A DNA stretch of 64,000 nucleotides, from positions 4,364,001 through 4,428,000 of the forward strand of contig OX638370.1 of assembly GCA_951812925.1 (NCBI GenBank), written 5' to 3'. A program made the translations under genes and the position numbers. Position 1 is the stretch's first letter. Each line of letters starts with the position of its first letter. This DNA is from Calliopum simillimum. Its lineage: Eukaryota; Arthropoda; Insecta; Diptera; Lauxaniidae. The notes under the pieces are model-generated. The model saw only the letters and a program-made list of their open reading frames with translations, ran no database searches and was not told where the DNA came from. Shown here piece by piece: positions 10,444 through 21,569 of this stretch.

Positions 10444-13400
10444 CTTTTTTTTTTCATTTCGAAACAGCAAATAGCAGCCACCCCACCATCAATAACAAGC
10501 GCATGTGGTTTTTTAGTTTTTCGTTTACAGGGTTTGATACAGGATTAAGGTTTTTTTGTTGTTGTAGTTGTTGTTGTTGGCAAAAAGGCACAAAATGGCA
10601 ACATAAAATGAAGTATGAAATGAAAAAAAAATAAAAGCATAAAATTACGTGCACCTTTGTATGTGTGTAGGTATAAATAAAATGTTTAAATCATGAAAAA
10701 TCAAAAGAAAAATCAAAATATCAAAAAAATTTTCGAATAAAATGAAAAAGATTATAAAAAATGCCGTAACTTATAAAAAAAATATAAATATGGGACCCTA
10801 TAGTGTTTGAAAACGAAAAAAGTTTTTGGCAACAACATGGCAGATGTGTGAGCAAAGGAAGGGTTTCGTTTTTTCAGCGCGATACTGCAAAACTATACAT
10901 ATGTTGGGATGTTAAGCTTAAAGCAGAAGGCAGTAGGAGTTGCTGATTATTGATGGGTACTGGCAGCCAAAGTCTGTTGAAAAATCACGTTCGTTTCACA
11001 AATCGAACTCCGTACAAAGTCATGGAAACAATTTATATTTTAATGTACTTAAATAGTGAGCGACATTTTTATAGGACAATTTGGGTTTCTCTTTGTTATT
11101 TGAATTGAACAAAAAAATTATTTGAAATATAAAGCAATTTTGTTTCTGAACTTCTTAAGCTATCAACATTTTTCGGCTCTGTTTTTGACCTAAATGAAAG
11201 TTTGCGGTTTCAGCAGAATTTTTCCACTGAATCAACATTTCTTAATCATTTCAACATTTTGCGACTTCATCAACATTTTTTGATTTTTCTTCTTAACTCG
11301 AAATTTTTAAACAATTTCAACATTTTTCGGCTTTGTCAAGATTTTTTGGCTTTTTGATCCTTTGCAACATTTTTTGTCTCTTGTCAATATTTCTTCAATT
11401 ATTCAACATTTTTTCTAACATTTTCGGCATCATCAACATCTTTCGATTTTATCAACATTTTTCGAAATTATCATCATTTGTTTAAGTTTTTCATCCAGTG
11501 CAACTTTGCTCTATTTTATCAACATCTGCCGGCTTTATCAACATTTTTTGACATTTTGATACCTTGCAACATTTTTCGACTTTTGTCAACATTTATCCAA
11601 TTACTAGACATTTTTAGACTTAATTTCGACTTCATCAACATTTTTCGGCTCTATCAATATTTGTCGGCTTTATCAAGAGATTTTCATCATTTGCAACATT
11701 TTTCGACGTTTGTCCAGTTATTCGATATTTTTCAAACCTTTCCGACTTCATCAACATTTATCGACTATATCAACATTTGTCAGCTATATCAAGTGATTTT
11801 CATCATTTGCAACGTTTTTCGACGTTCGCCCAATTATTCGACATTTTTCAAACCTTTCCGACTTCATCAACATTTTTCGACTCTATCAACATTTGTTGGC
11901 TATATCAAGAGATTTTTATCATTTGCAACATTTTTCGACGTTCGTCCAACTATTCGACATTTTTCAAATCTTCCGACTTCATCAACATTTTTCGGCTCTA
12001 TCAACATTTGTCGGCATTATCAAGAGATTTTCATCTTTTGCAACATTTTTTGACGTTTGTCCAATTATTAGACATTTTTTAAACCTTTCCGACTTCATCA
12101 ACATTTTTCGGCTCTATCAACATTTGTCGGCTTTATCAAGAGATTTTCATAATTTGTAACATTTTTGACGTTTGTCCAACTATTCGACATTTTTCAAAAA
12201 TTTCGATGTTTTTCAAACATTTTCGACTCAAGCAACATTTCTTGATATTATAATTTTTTTTTTTAAATTTTTTATTCTTTGCAACATTTTTCAAATTTTT
12301 GTCAATATATCTGTAATTATAAGATATTTTTCAAATATTTCTCATGTTTCTCAACATTTGTGGCTTCATCAAAATTTTTTGAATTTCCCATCCTTTGCAA
12401 CATTTGTCGACTTTTATCAATATTTCTCCAATTATTTGACATTTTTTAAACAACTTCGACTTTATCAAAATTTTTTGACTTTATCAACATTTATAGTTTC
12501 TGTCAACATTTTCTGACTTTATATAAATTTTTCGACCCTTATCAACATGTTCCAACTTAATCAAAATTTTTCGACTCTATCAACATTTTTCGAAATTTTA
12601 AGCATTTCTTGAACTTATCAACATTAATTGACTTCTTAAACCTTTCTTGGTCTTAGGAACATTATTTGACTTTATCAACATTTTTCGGTTTTATCAACGT
12701 TTAGCAACATTTTCCGACTTTATATAAATTTTTCGACTCTATCAACATTTATTGACTTTTTAAACATTTCTGGGCCTTAGGAACATTTTTCGACTTTATC
12801 AGAATTTTTCGATTTCAACAACATCAACAGTTGTCGATTTTTGCAACATGTTTTGTCTCAATTAAACTTTTTTGATTTCGCCAAGATTTGGCTTTATCAA
12901 AATTTTTCGACTTTTTAAACATTTTTCGGCTCTCATAAAATGTTTGAAATTAACTACATTTTTGTATATTTTAACTTTTTACAAATACATAGTAAAAAAA
13001 CCTGATCCTACAATAATTTCATTCACTGTTTAACAACGCCATATAAAAGCGAGTATGTTTAAAGCACAAAACTTTTCCCAGTCTCTTTTAAAGGACAATG
13101 CTGACAAAATGCTGTGCACCGCAACAACGTCATAGACAAATATGTCATAATTTTACCAACAAAATACTAAAAAGAACAATATTCAAAAACCATATGCAAA
13201 TGATAGAAATAAAACACACACATTTATGCATATGCATGTGCATAGTACATACACATATGTATGCGTGCAACAACAGTCATGTGCAAAATAAATCAAAACG
13301 TAGCACGGAAACAGGAAATAAAAAATTTGAAAAATCAAACGTGCTCAAATAAGAAAACAACAAAAAACCAAAACGAAAGCAACAATATACATCTGTATAC

Positions 13401-13492
13401 ATATATGAAGAGACACCCTGTATGTACAATTGTTTATGTATATGGCTGTGTATTAAAGTTCTCATCAGTGTTGGTGCTATGTAACACAGTAC
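10444..13492. other. Intron between the two transmembrane exons
   Basis: 3.05 kb between exons 12 and 13 if both are used in order. Over half is the first 19-bp satellite array. The remainder is AT-rich with CAACAA and CATATG-type short repeats. I see no exon in it. The 18-codon extension of exon 12 ends in TAA just inside it (13436-13438). I see no canonical AATAAA on the minus strand close downstream, so use of that stop as a true gene end is not supported by a visible poly(A) signal. Confidence 0.75.
11160..12960. repeat. 19-bp satellite array 1
   Basis: About 1.8 kb of a diverged unit near CAACATTTTTCGACTTTAT (19 bp), with a higher-order unit visible at 11.63-12.15 kb. Because 19 is not a multiple of 3 and the unit has few stops, long chance open frames with a 19-residue period appear on the plus strand. 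They are not genes. The array lies between the two transmembrane exons. Confidence 0.9.
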
Positions 13493-13684
13493 CTCGTTTA
13501 AGTCGCTTCTGATTGCGTTTGTGCAGGCAACAACCGATGATGAACACGTTGAGCAACACAATGCTCACACCCGATGCAACACCGACCAGCAGTAGCATGC
13601 CCGATGTACCACCCAATGGTGTTGTGCTTGTTGTAGGTGGTCCGCCACCTAAAGATGAAGCCGGTTGTGATGGTGGTGGCGCCT
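13493..13684 (-). CDS. sns: Exon 12: stalk and transmembrane segment, version A
   Basis: 192 nt (64 codons), phase 1 at both ends, so it can be included or skipped without a frame change. After the split Glu codon it reads EAPPPSQPASSLGGGPPTTS, a Pro/Ser/Thr-rich stalk, then the hydrophobic helix LLLVGVASGVSIVLLN followed by VFIIGCCLHKRNQKRLKR, a basic stop-transfer. The acceptor is ACACGAACAG, with no other AG downstream of the pyrimidine tract and a branch-like CTTAAT about 25 nt before it. The donor is GAG/GTACTG, which is weak. If that donor is ignored, the frame runs 18 more codons to TAA, which would make a receptor with a very short tail. Confidence 0.88.
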
Positions 13685-14602
13685 CTGTTCGTGTAGCCAC
13701 CGCAATTTCAATTAAGTCGACATAATAGTAGTAGTAGGTATTGGTAGTGGTGAAGCAACGTTGAAGAAAGAAAGAACAGAGAAAAAAAGAGATAGTAATT
13801 TTTTTGCGCTCCTACGAAAATACGGAAATGAATGAGTTTTTTGTAATGGGGTTTGGGGTCTAGAGTGCGGACACGGTTGCGTTTTGGACAATGGTGCGAC
13901 AAATAAATCGCGGCGCTGGAAAACATTTTTTTCTTTTGGTTTTAAATGGTCGCTGTTGGTTAAGGGGATGGGTCATTTTATTAATGATAGCGTATTTAAC
14001 CGCACTGACTTGCATTAACTGACTGTGTGTGCGTATGGTAGCCACACAAGGTGCAGGATGAGCACTCTCTATGGCAACACCGCCATAGTGCAATTAGTGC
14101 AGTCAAGTGAAATATTTAAATTGTATCTGCTTTTTGAAAAAAGTTTTTAATAAAGTATTGGTTGAAAGATTTTTTTTTTTGGTGGTTTTTATAAAGATGA
14201 TGGTGATGATTATAGCCACAAGCAGTTGATGGAAAGCTACAAAAAACTTTTTCCTTCCAAAATCCAATTCTGAAAAACTGCTGTCTGCGACTGTCAAAAC
14301 AAAAGCAAGAACCATAATTTGCGAATTTATATTTTGAATGTGATTTTCTCCCATAGAACTTGTGATTTTGCTTCAATATTTTCGGCTGATTCAGGTTATA
14401 TCTATTAAGGTTACATTCATTGGAAACTCTGACTACTTAGATCAAAATGAACCAACCTGGTGCAAAAACAAACCGAAATCCAAAGTTGAGGCTAACCAAG
14501 CTATAATTTTTTTAGAGGTTTTTCTCTCTTTCCAAGAAAGAATCATCAAAGCTAACTGAAAAATGGTGCCATATTTGCAACGGCTTACATATCTCAACTT
14601 AC
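13685..14602. other. Intron between exons 11 and 12
   Basis: 918 bp, no repeat of note and no alternative exon with splice sites. It contains a purine-rich stretch near 13.76 kb just upstream of exon 12 in gene direction (read on the minus strand as a TTCTTTC-rich tract), a good polypyrimidine tract for that exon. Confidence 0.7.
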
Positions 14603-14769
14603 CTTTAGTATGCGCTCTTTGTAGATCAGGCAAATACTTGCTCTGCCCAAGATCATTATAAGCCATTACAGAGAATAAATATAAAGTATTCATTCTAAGG
14701 CCGTTTATTGTCAACTTGTGACTATTAGGTAGACCATCAATATATTTGTACTGTTCTTTGTTTGCTTCC
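14603..14769 (-). CDS. sns: Exon 11: rest of the FnIII domain
   Basis: 167 nt, phase 2 in and phase 1 out. It continues REANKEQYKYIDGLPNSHKL, then TINGLRMNTLYLFSVMAYND, which holds the L-x-P/T-x-T-x-Y-type pattern of FnIII E and F strands, then LGQSKYLPDLQRAHTK. The donor is AAAG/GTAAGTTG and the acceptor is GATGAAATAG behind a T-rich tract. The phase-1 donor fits either exon 12 or exon 13, so the choice of membrane exon is made here. The intron to exon 10 is only 80 bp. Confidence 0.93.
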
Positions 14770-14849
14770 CTATTTCATCGAAAAATAAAGAATACATTTT
14801 TAGTTCACTCGAAGAATTGGCCTCATTCTTACTGCTACAATTTACATAC

Positions 14850-15273
14850 CTGTATCTTACACGATAGGATGCTTTTAGACCGCCATCAAAACCAGGCGTC
14901 CACGCTACCGTCACAGCATCATGCGTTACATTTAAAATGTTCAAACTCAATGGTGTATCCGGTTGTGATGTTATATCCAGACGCACCGTTTCCATAGTCT
15001 GTCCGAGATCATTCTTTGCGACACATTCGTAGGCACCATAATCGGCTGGTGCAACTTTTTCGATTATCAAAATTGACTCATATGTCAACGAGTCAATTTT
15101 CTTCTCTTCCACTTCATATTTGTACGTGCGATTCACTTGCAAATCCTTGCCATCCTGTCGCCATATAAATTTTGGTTTGGGTGCTGCCTGTGCGCGACAT
15201 GGGAGACGACCACGTTCACCGGTACCGCTAGCGGCACGTAACAAAGTGGGTGACTTGTCAATCTCCGGTGCAA
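14850..15273 (-). CDS. sns: Exon 10: last Ig domain and start of the FnIII domain
   Basis: 424 nt, phase 1 in and phase 2 out. The Ig part has FAPEIDKSPTLLRAASG, then RGRLPCRAQAAPKPKFIWRQ with Cys and Trp, the sequon VNRTY, then ADYGAYECVAKNDLGQ with the second Cys. The FnIII part follows after TSQPDTPLSLNILNVTH, with the B strand VTVAWTPGFDGG and the C strand SYRVRYR. This is the membrane-proximal Ig-to-FnIII junction typical of nephrin, Sns and Hbs and is the most diagnostic stretch. The donor is ACAG/GTATGT; reading past it adds false residues. The acceptor is CCCACATTTAG. Confidence 0.95.
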
Positions 15274-16452
15274 CTAAATGTGGGAAGAAGATGAAGAAAA
15301 AGTCAGTCAGTAAGTAGTATGGTAGTTAATAGCATTATGAAGAAGTGACAGGCGTAACATTTGACATGTTGGGTACTAATTCAGGATGCGCTGACTTTTT
15401 GGGTGTTTCAAAAATTAGATGTATCGCAAGAAAATGAATCCTTTTTTTAGTGGAAGTAGCAGAATTTCCAAAAGACTTCTGAAAAAGTTTTTGCTGCAAT
15501 TCATAGATTTAGTATTGGTTTTCCTTGAAAGGTTTGCCAGTTTCTCAGATTTTTCGATTCAGTCGATATTCCTGTGCCCTGTAACCCAAACGAGAGTTTA
15601 ATTGTACCAATTTTTTCTAGTCTATCTATTATCCCTTTCATGTTGTTACGATCCCAACCAGATTTGCCTAATTAGACAGCTTCCCAACTATTATTTGCTC
15701 AGTATAGGATTCGTTGTAAAGTTTGCGAGTTTCTCAAACTTTTCGATTCTTTCGATGTTTCTTCGTTCCGTTCTTGCTTTCTAATAGAATACTCTGAATA
15801 ACCGACTATTGTTTGCTCGATTTTTAATTCGTTGAAAGCTTTAAAAGTTTCTCAGATTTTTCAATTCCGTCGATGTTCTTGTATTGTGGAACCCAAACGA
15901 GAGTTAAATTGTACCTACTTCTTGGTCTCTCTAACTACTCCATTCATTTGGCAAATATCCCAATAGATTACCTTAAATAACCGGCTTCCCAACAAATGTT
16001 TACTTGGTATTGGATTTGTTGAAATGTTGGCTAGTTGTGCAGCTTTTTTGATTCCTTCTATGTTCTTGTGTCCTGAAACCTAAACGAGAGTTTCTTTCTG
16101 TTCTATCTAACTACTAGCTACTAGCCTAACATATTATCCTAAATAATCTGCCCTTTTGTTAGTGTTCTTTATGAACGCTGTTTTACAAGACCTAGCTGGG
16201 TATAAGCTCGTTTGGTATTGGATTTGTTGAAAGGTTTGCCTGTTTCTTAGGTTTTTCGATTCCTTCGATGTTCCAGTCTCCAGGAAGTCAAACGAGAGTT
16301 ATATCATATCTACCATCTAATTCAACTGGTTCCTCTTTTTATACTGTTACTACTCTAACTGTATTTTTAAGTGCACCCTAGTTTTCGCTCTCTGCCTGAC
16401 ACTGCAAACTCCCCCGCACTTAACATACGAATGTATTCGTCGTTCTACTTAC
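15274..16452. repeat. Intron 9-10 with degenerate ~190-bp tandem repeat
   Basis: The intron holds five diverged copies of a unit marked by GAAAGGTTTGCC, TTTTTCGATTC, CGATGTTC and CAAACGAGAGTT, near 15517, 15710, 15832, 16017 and 16227. Spacing is uneven (about 120-210 bp). It carries no coding signal. Its TTTTTCGATTC core is loosely like the 19-bp satellite seen elsewhere, which may be chance. Confidence 0.75.
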
Positions 16453-16734
16453 ATTTGACAATCAACAGTACATCACGATTAGTTGGGTTTGCAACGCGAT
16501 TATCGGCAATGCAACGAAAATTGCCAACATCGTCTCGTTGAGCATTTTTAATGTGCAGATACGACGTTCCATTAGCAAATGTACTTGACGTCTTCACTGT
16601 CATATCGTAGCCGAGACGTTCCCATTTAACGTGCTCCTCCGTAAGTGGTTTACCTTCAACGCTACATGACAACATGGCATCCTCACCAGGATTTACGACA
16701 ACATTTTCCGAGACAGTTTTGATAGTTGTGCCAT
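16453..16734 (-). CDS. sns: Exon 9: complete Ig domain
   Basis: 282 nt, phase 1 at both ends, encoding one Ig domain. It begins YGTTIKTVSENVVVNPGED, then AMLSCSVEGKPL with the first Cys, the Trp in EHVKWERLGYD, the sequon ANGTS, then DVGNFRCIADNR with the second Cys, and ends RDVLLIVK. The acceptor CTACTTAAG has only a modest pyrimidine tract, and the donor is T/GTAAGT. The intron before it is 110 bp and the intron after it is 1.2 kb with a degenerate tandem repeat. Confidence 0.94.
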
Positions 16735-16844
16735 CTTAAGTAGCAAATAAAGAGAAAAAGCGGAAATAAAAGGTTTGAAATGTTGGTACGCACACAATCG
16801 CAACCTTGCGGTCGAACACTCTTCATCATCATCATTATACTTAC

Positions 16845-17129
16845 ATTCAACCACCACGGTGATATTCAAACGTGCCGTACCCTGTGAATTGGTTGCCTCA
16901 CAAGTATAAATGCCAGCATCATTGCGATGCAATTTAGTGAAATTCAAATTGGCACCATCAGAATAAATGCGATGTTCACCATTATTGTTCATCGATATTG
17001 GCGCGCCATCTTTGGACCAGGTGTAGGTAATTGACATTGGATTTGCTTTGGCTTGTAGTGTCACTTGCAGTGATTCACCTTCGACACCAACAGCAGTAGA
17101 AGATGGTGGTGGCACAAATTTAGGACGAT
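16845..17129 (-). CDS. sns: Exon 8: complete Ig domain lacking the first cysteine
   Basis: 285 nt, phase 1 at both ends, holding a whole Ig domain in one exon. It starts YRPKFVPPPSSTAVGVEG, has the C strand Trp in YTWSKDG, a sequon at LNFTK, the motif DAGIYTCEATN, and ends LNITVVVE. The B strand reads SLQVTLQAKANP: where other domains have Cys this one has Leu/Leu, so the usual intradomain disulphide cannot form. The same position also lacks Cys in the fly orthologue as I remember it, so this is probably an old family trait and not a local mutation. The donor is T/GTAAGT and the acceptor is TTTCACACAG. Confidence 0.94.
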
Positions 17130-17214
17130 CTGTGTGAAAGGCGAAAAAAATCCAAACAATGAAATAATGAGTAACGAGCGCATCCACAAAAGAAGAAAAA
17201 ACTCCAATACTTAC

Positions 17215-17379
17215 AGAGCACATCCAAGCTGATGGCCTCGTGCACGCTACGTTGCAACGCCTCGTTAGAACTCTGGCATGTATAAACCACTCCGTTCATT
17301 TCCTGTGTGACATTCACTTTGAATTCGAGCGTTGAGACAGTGCCGCCCCAAAGGCCAGGTTTGGATGTATTATTAATTC
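17215..17379 (-). CDS. sns: Exon 7: second half of the Ig domain begun in exon 6
   Basis: 165 nt, phase 1 at both ends. It begins GINNTSKPGLWGGTVSTLEF, then KVNVTQEMNGVVYTCQSSN with the second Cys, then EAISLDVL. Sequons occur at NNTS and NVTQ. The acceptor is CACTCGCCAG and the donor is T/GTAAGT. The frame runs on upstream into the intron, so an ATG-based prediction would add false residues before GINN. The intron back to exon 6 is 699 bp and the one to exon 8 is only 85 bp. Confidence 0.92.
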
Positions 17380-18078
17380 CTGGCGAGTGCAACCGGACGT
17401 GGCACAGACACAACGTGGCGTGGGTGAGTGTAGATGAAGTATTAAGAAAGTGAAGCAAAAAATAAATAAAAGTTAATAAAGCACGAGTACTAGCTAGCTA
17501 GCTGGCTGGCTGACTGGCTCTGGCAAAAGAAAAAAAAAAGTTGGAAGGCAACCAAACGATGTTGGTTGGTTTTATGTCGTACGGGTTGAGCAGGATGTTG
17601 GCTGAAAGCAGTTGAAAAGGCAACCGGAAATTTGCGTAACTTCTGCTACTCGGTTTTTGTTGCTACTGCTGCCTCCTTTGACGTTTGTGCTGATTTTACC
17701 AAACTCTGCTAAAGTTCTGGTCGATGATTTTTTCGTTACCGCTTACATATATCTTTGGCCAAGTGTCTGAGTAGTAACACCAGTGGCAGTAGCAGCAATG
17801 GCACGATTTTTGAGTTACGCCTTTAAATTAACAATAGACTTTGCTGTTGGCGCCAACTACAAAGCAACAACGAAATTTTTTTCACTGATGATGATGATGG
17901 CCCCAACAAGACATCAACATATCCTGTTGATCCAAAATCTATTTGTTTGCTTGGTCGGTTGGTTGGCTGGTTCGTTGCCTGGGCAGCCTGCCAGCCAGAC
18001 TATTGTCTTGGTCGCCAAAAGTACCGAAATACTCCAAGCTAACAAATTTAGCGCAATGGGCGTTTTTGAGTTACTTAC
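17380..18078. other. Intron between exons 6 and 7
   Basis: 699 bp without a recognisable gene or mobile element. It has a short run of GCTAGCTAGCTGGCTGG near 17.5 kb and GATGATGATG near 17.89 kb. Open frames across it on the plus strand are chance. Confidence 0.7.
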
Positions 18079-18216
18079 CTTCAATTGGTATGCCATCCTT
18101 CCACCATGACAACTTGGCCGGTGGATTACTTGAGCTGGAATCACAAATAATTGTGGCCTCAACGCCAGGTTTCAGTTCTTCTGGTTCAATGCGTATCTTA
18201 ACAGTTTCGGGTGCAA
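18079..18216 (-). CDS. sns: Exon 6: first half of an Ig domain
   Basis: 138 nt, phase 1 at both ends. It starts with the linker HFAPETVKIRIEPEELKPG, then the B strand EATIICDSSSSNPPAK with the first Cys, then the C strand LSWWKDGIPIEG. The acceptor is TTTGCTTAG and the donor is GAAG/GTAAGTAA. The split Gly codon rejoins with GA of exon 7. It is another short exon with no long frame of its own, recognised by homology to the repeated Ig pattern and by phase agreement with both neighbours. Confidence 0.92.
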
Positions 18217-18328
18217 CTAAGCAAAGAAATTGCGCGCAAGAGGAAAGGAGAAGAAGCAGAAGAAGAAGATGAGAAAAATATTAATTATGCGCTGTCAGCG
18301 AGGAGCGTTGTTTGTTTAGGTAACTTAC

Positions 18329-18482
18329 AATGTACACTTAGCGTTGTCGATTCAAAAAGCGGTATCTCGGTGGCGGTATTGTGCGCTTCGCAACGATATT
18401 GTGCCTGATTATCGGTGACGTTGGCCAAAATTGTGATTTCAGCTGAAACAGACTTGTCAGCGGTGCGTATGACCGAGTTTAT
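18329..18482 (-). CDS. sns: Exon 5: second half of the Ig domain begun in exon 4
   Basis: 154 nt, phase 0 in and phase 1 out. It continues directly from KR of exon 4 with INSVIRTADKSVSAEITILA, then NVTDNQAQYRCEAHNTATE with the second Cys, then LSVH. The sequon is ANVTD. The acceptor is AAATTTCAG and the donor is T/GTAAGT. No ATG-initiated frame of useful length marks it; it was found by extending the phase-0 donor of exon 4 and looking for the missing F and G strands. A 112-bp intron separates it from exon 6. Confidence 0.92.
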
Positions 18483-19033
18483 CTGAAATTTGATGAAAAT
18501 GTTGGTAAGGGTTAATTAAAGATCGATTAGTTGGGCTGCAAAGAACAATCGTTATGTATAAAGTTTGAACAAGAAAATCAGTGCATCAGTGGGGTCGCTT
18601 TGTTGCTTGTCATTCTTTTGCTTTGTATGTTAAAGTTTGGAATTTGAGAGAAAGAAGATAGTGTTAAGCAAAATATTCAGGTGAATCATAAATGGAGCAG
18701 AAAACTATAGTATTGTAATACTTCGAAGTTGCTTGCTTCCTTGTCCATGGAAAAATGCTGTTTATACTTAATTCCTAAAGTGGCTTGATATGTGATACTC
18801 AAAGTTATCTTCGCTATTTTAGTAAAGCAAATAATACTTGAAGGGCTAAATGTAACAGAAGAAAAAGCGATTGGAATCTTTCTGCCATGTTGCTTTGCAG
18901 AAAAATCTTGGTAAGACATATTTTGTTCTGGGAAGACTTATACTTTCGATTGAACTCTTAAATATGGTGCCTTTGCTCGTAATAAATTAAAACTTTAAAA
19001 TATTGCAAGTAAGTTGTTGACCGTGCCGCAGAG

Positions 19034-19238
19034 GATGTCCCAAAAGAAAGTTTATATTTTTTTTTGGTTTCCTGTGTGAACGAAACAAATCCGGTGGTAT
19101 GTTACTCCCAAAGAATGCTCCATAGCGACTAAATTTCGAAGAGCCACGCTACCGATTGACAGATACCCATGCTCCTTGGGCTCGTTTCTTTCACACAGGA
19201 AGCTAAAAAATTATAATATTTCCTTTGAGATACCCGTT
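19034..19238. mobile_element. MITE-like element with ~50-bp inverted ends
   Basis: Ends pair over about 50 bp: the inner parts are TTTCCTGTGTGAACGAAAC and GTTTCTTTCACACAGGAAGC, and the outer parts are GGATGTCCCAAAAGAAAG and TTTCCTTTGAGATACC. The ~95-bp centre has no coding potential. No clear target duplication was read. Confidence 0.72.
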
Positions 19239-19244
19239 GTTTAA

Positions 19245-20265
19245 AAATTTTTCGACTTTCTCACGATTTTTGAATTTTGCAACATTTATTGATTTTCTTT
19301 TCAATTTTTGACTTGTTTAACATTTGCTTATTAATTCTGACTTTTTTCGACCTTTACAACTTTTTTTTAACTTTTCAACTTTTTTCAATTTTAACAACAT
19401 TTTTCGACTTTTGCGACATTTGCGATCTTTTGCGTTTTTTACCAACGTTTTTCGGCTATTGAGACATTTTTCGACACTTGCAATCTTTTGCTTTTGTTGA
19501 CAACATTTTTCGACTTTTGTGACATTTTTCAACTTTTGCGATCTTTTGCGCTTTTTGGCAAAATTTTACTTTTGCGACATTTTTCGACTTTTTTCGACAT
19601 TTGCGATCTTTTGCGATTTTTGACAACGTTTTTCGACTTTTGCGCCATTATTCGACTTTGGCGACATTTGCGTTTTTGACAACGTTTTTTGACTATTGCA
19701 ACTTTTACGACATTTTTCAACATTTTGCGTTTTTTGACTTTTGTGACATTTTTCAAAACTTGCGATCTTTTTCTTTTGTTGACAACATTTTTCGTCTTTT
19801 GCGTCATTTTTCGACTTTGGCGAAATTTGCGGACGTTTGCGTTTTTTTGACGACGTTTTTCAACTATTGCGACATTTTTCGACTTTTGCGACATTTGCGA
19901 ACGTTTGCGTTTTTTTGACGACGTTTTTCGACTAGTGCGACATTTTTCGACTTTTGCGACATTTTTCGACACTTGCGATCTTTTGCGTTTGTTGACAACA
20001 TTTCTCGTCTCTTGCGACATTTTTCGACTTTGGCGACATTTGCGATCGTTTGCGTTTTTTTGACGACGTTTTTCGGCTATTGCGACATTTTTCGACTTTT
20101 ACGACATTCTTCAACATTTTGCATTTTTTGAAAAAGTTTTTCGTCTTTTGTGACAATTTTTAACATTTGCGATCTTTTGCGCTTTTTGGCAAAGTTTGAT
20201 TTTAGCGACATTTTTCGACTATTGCGACATTTTTCGATTTTCGCGACATCTTTTGCGAACATTGA
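19245..20265. repeat. 19-bp satellite array 2
   Basis: About 1.0 kb of units near CGACATTTTTCGACTTTTG, same orientation as array 1, with variants carrying GCGATCTTTTGCG and TGACAACGTTTTTCG. It sits in the intron between exons 4 and 5. Open frames on both strands are by-products of the repeat. Confidence 0.9.
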
Positions 20266-21569
20266 AAAATATAATTTTTTCGTATGCAAGCTCTCTACGG
20301 AAATTTGTTTCAATGAGAAAAAAATTGCTATGTTTTGCACAAAAGTTTCCAAGAGTTAAATATTTACAAAACATCATTTTCAATTTGTTCTGTTATGCGA
20401 TTTATCTGTTTCATAACTTTAAGCTACCCATTAATTCTTTTGGACTAATCCAAAAAATGTATGTCCTTAGAAAAACATATAATCCATATTACAAAGCAAC
20501 CGCGCGCTGGAGCTTTAAATGAAAATGTGAAACCGCATAAATCTACAAAAGAAAAAAATTCCACAAAAAAACCCATTTGGAGAGAAGATGAAAGTTGGAA
20601 AAAAATAAGCAGAGGACCTGAAACAAAAACAAATTGAGAACAACAACATCACAACACCCGATTCAACTCATACAAAATGCAAACATTATCCGTGTTTACA
20701 CGGTGTCAGCCATGGATTGTTGGTTGTCATTGTTGTTGGTGTTCAAATTGTTTGTTGTAGCAGCAGCATATTGTCAATTCTCTAGCTGGCAGTGTGAATT
20801 GCTGTTGTTGTTGCTGTTGCTGTTACCTACCGCAGCGAAATGCAAAATACCATCTGCCATATAAACAATACAGGTGCTTGTTTTAGATAGCAATAACAAC
20901 AACAACAGCAAAAATAATAACAATAGCAAAAACCGACCAACTTCACCAATGTTATACTACAGTTGGCAACACCAACCAAGACAACAAGGTGGTGAAGAAT
21001 AAACCAACGCCCACAAAATTCACTTATACCCAGAATAAACTGAGACACAACAGCCAGCCAGCGTGGAGAAAACAAACAGTTGAGGCTTCGTTGTATTTGT
21101 TTTTTGTTGGTGTTTACTTACAGGGTGAGTTCTGTATTGTTCCCAAATTGATTGTATGTTCTGAGCATTATAGTAAAATTATCAATAAAATTATTGAAGA
21201 AATATGGAAACGTACAGTAATCAGATTGAAAAATTTGTATAGACATCGCTATACAAAATGTAAAATTGAGTAAGCCTAAAAGTATGCAATGAATTTTTAG
21301 CATTACCAACTAACACAATCTACCATGATCGGAATCTATGTGGTGAAATGTATTGAAAATGTATAATTTGTCACCCACCTGATGCTAAAACTACCAAGAG
21401 GCTGGAATTGCTAAAACCATCTAGTAAAAAAGGCGCGCCGTATGATAAAGAAGCTCAATATTGTTGTGATTGCACTGCAGTCAGGTTTGTGTATTGGCTA
21501 TTGAGTAAGAGGCGTTTTCATCAACCTCAAGCATAAAAACCAAGTAGAGTTATAGGGTAAAAACTGATT

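Noticed and set aside
11478..12516. 191- and 114-residue plus-strand frames rich in Phe, Ser and Thr
   Set aside because: They are read through 19-bp satellite array 1 and overlap in several frames at once.
19529..20352. Lys/Arg-rich frames on the minus strand over 19.3-20.3 kb
   Set aside because: They come from satellite array 2; the periodicity explains the open length.
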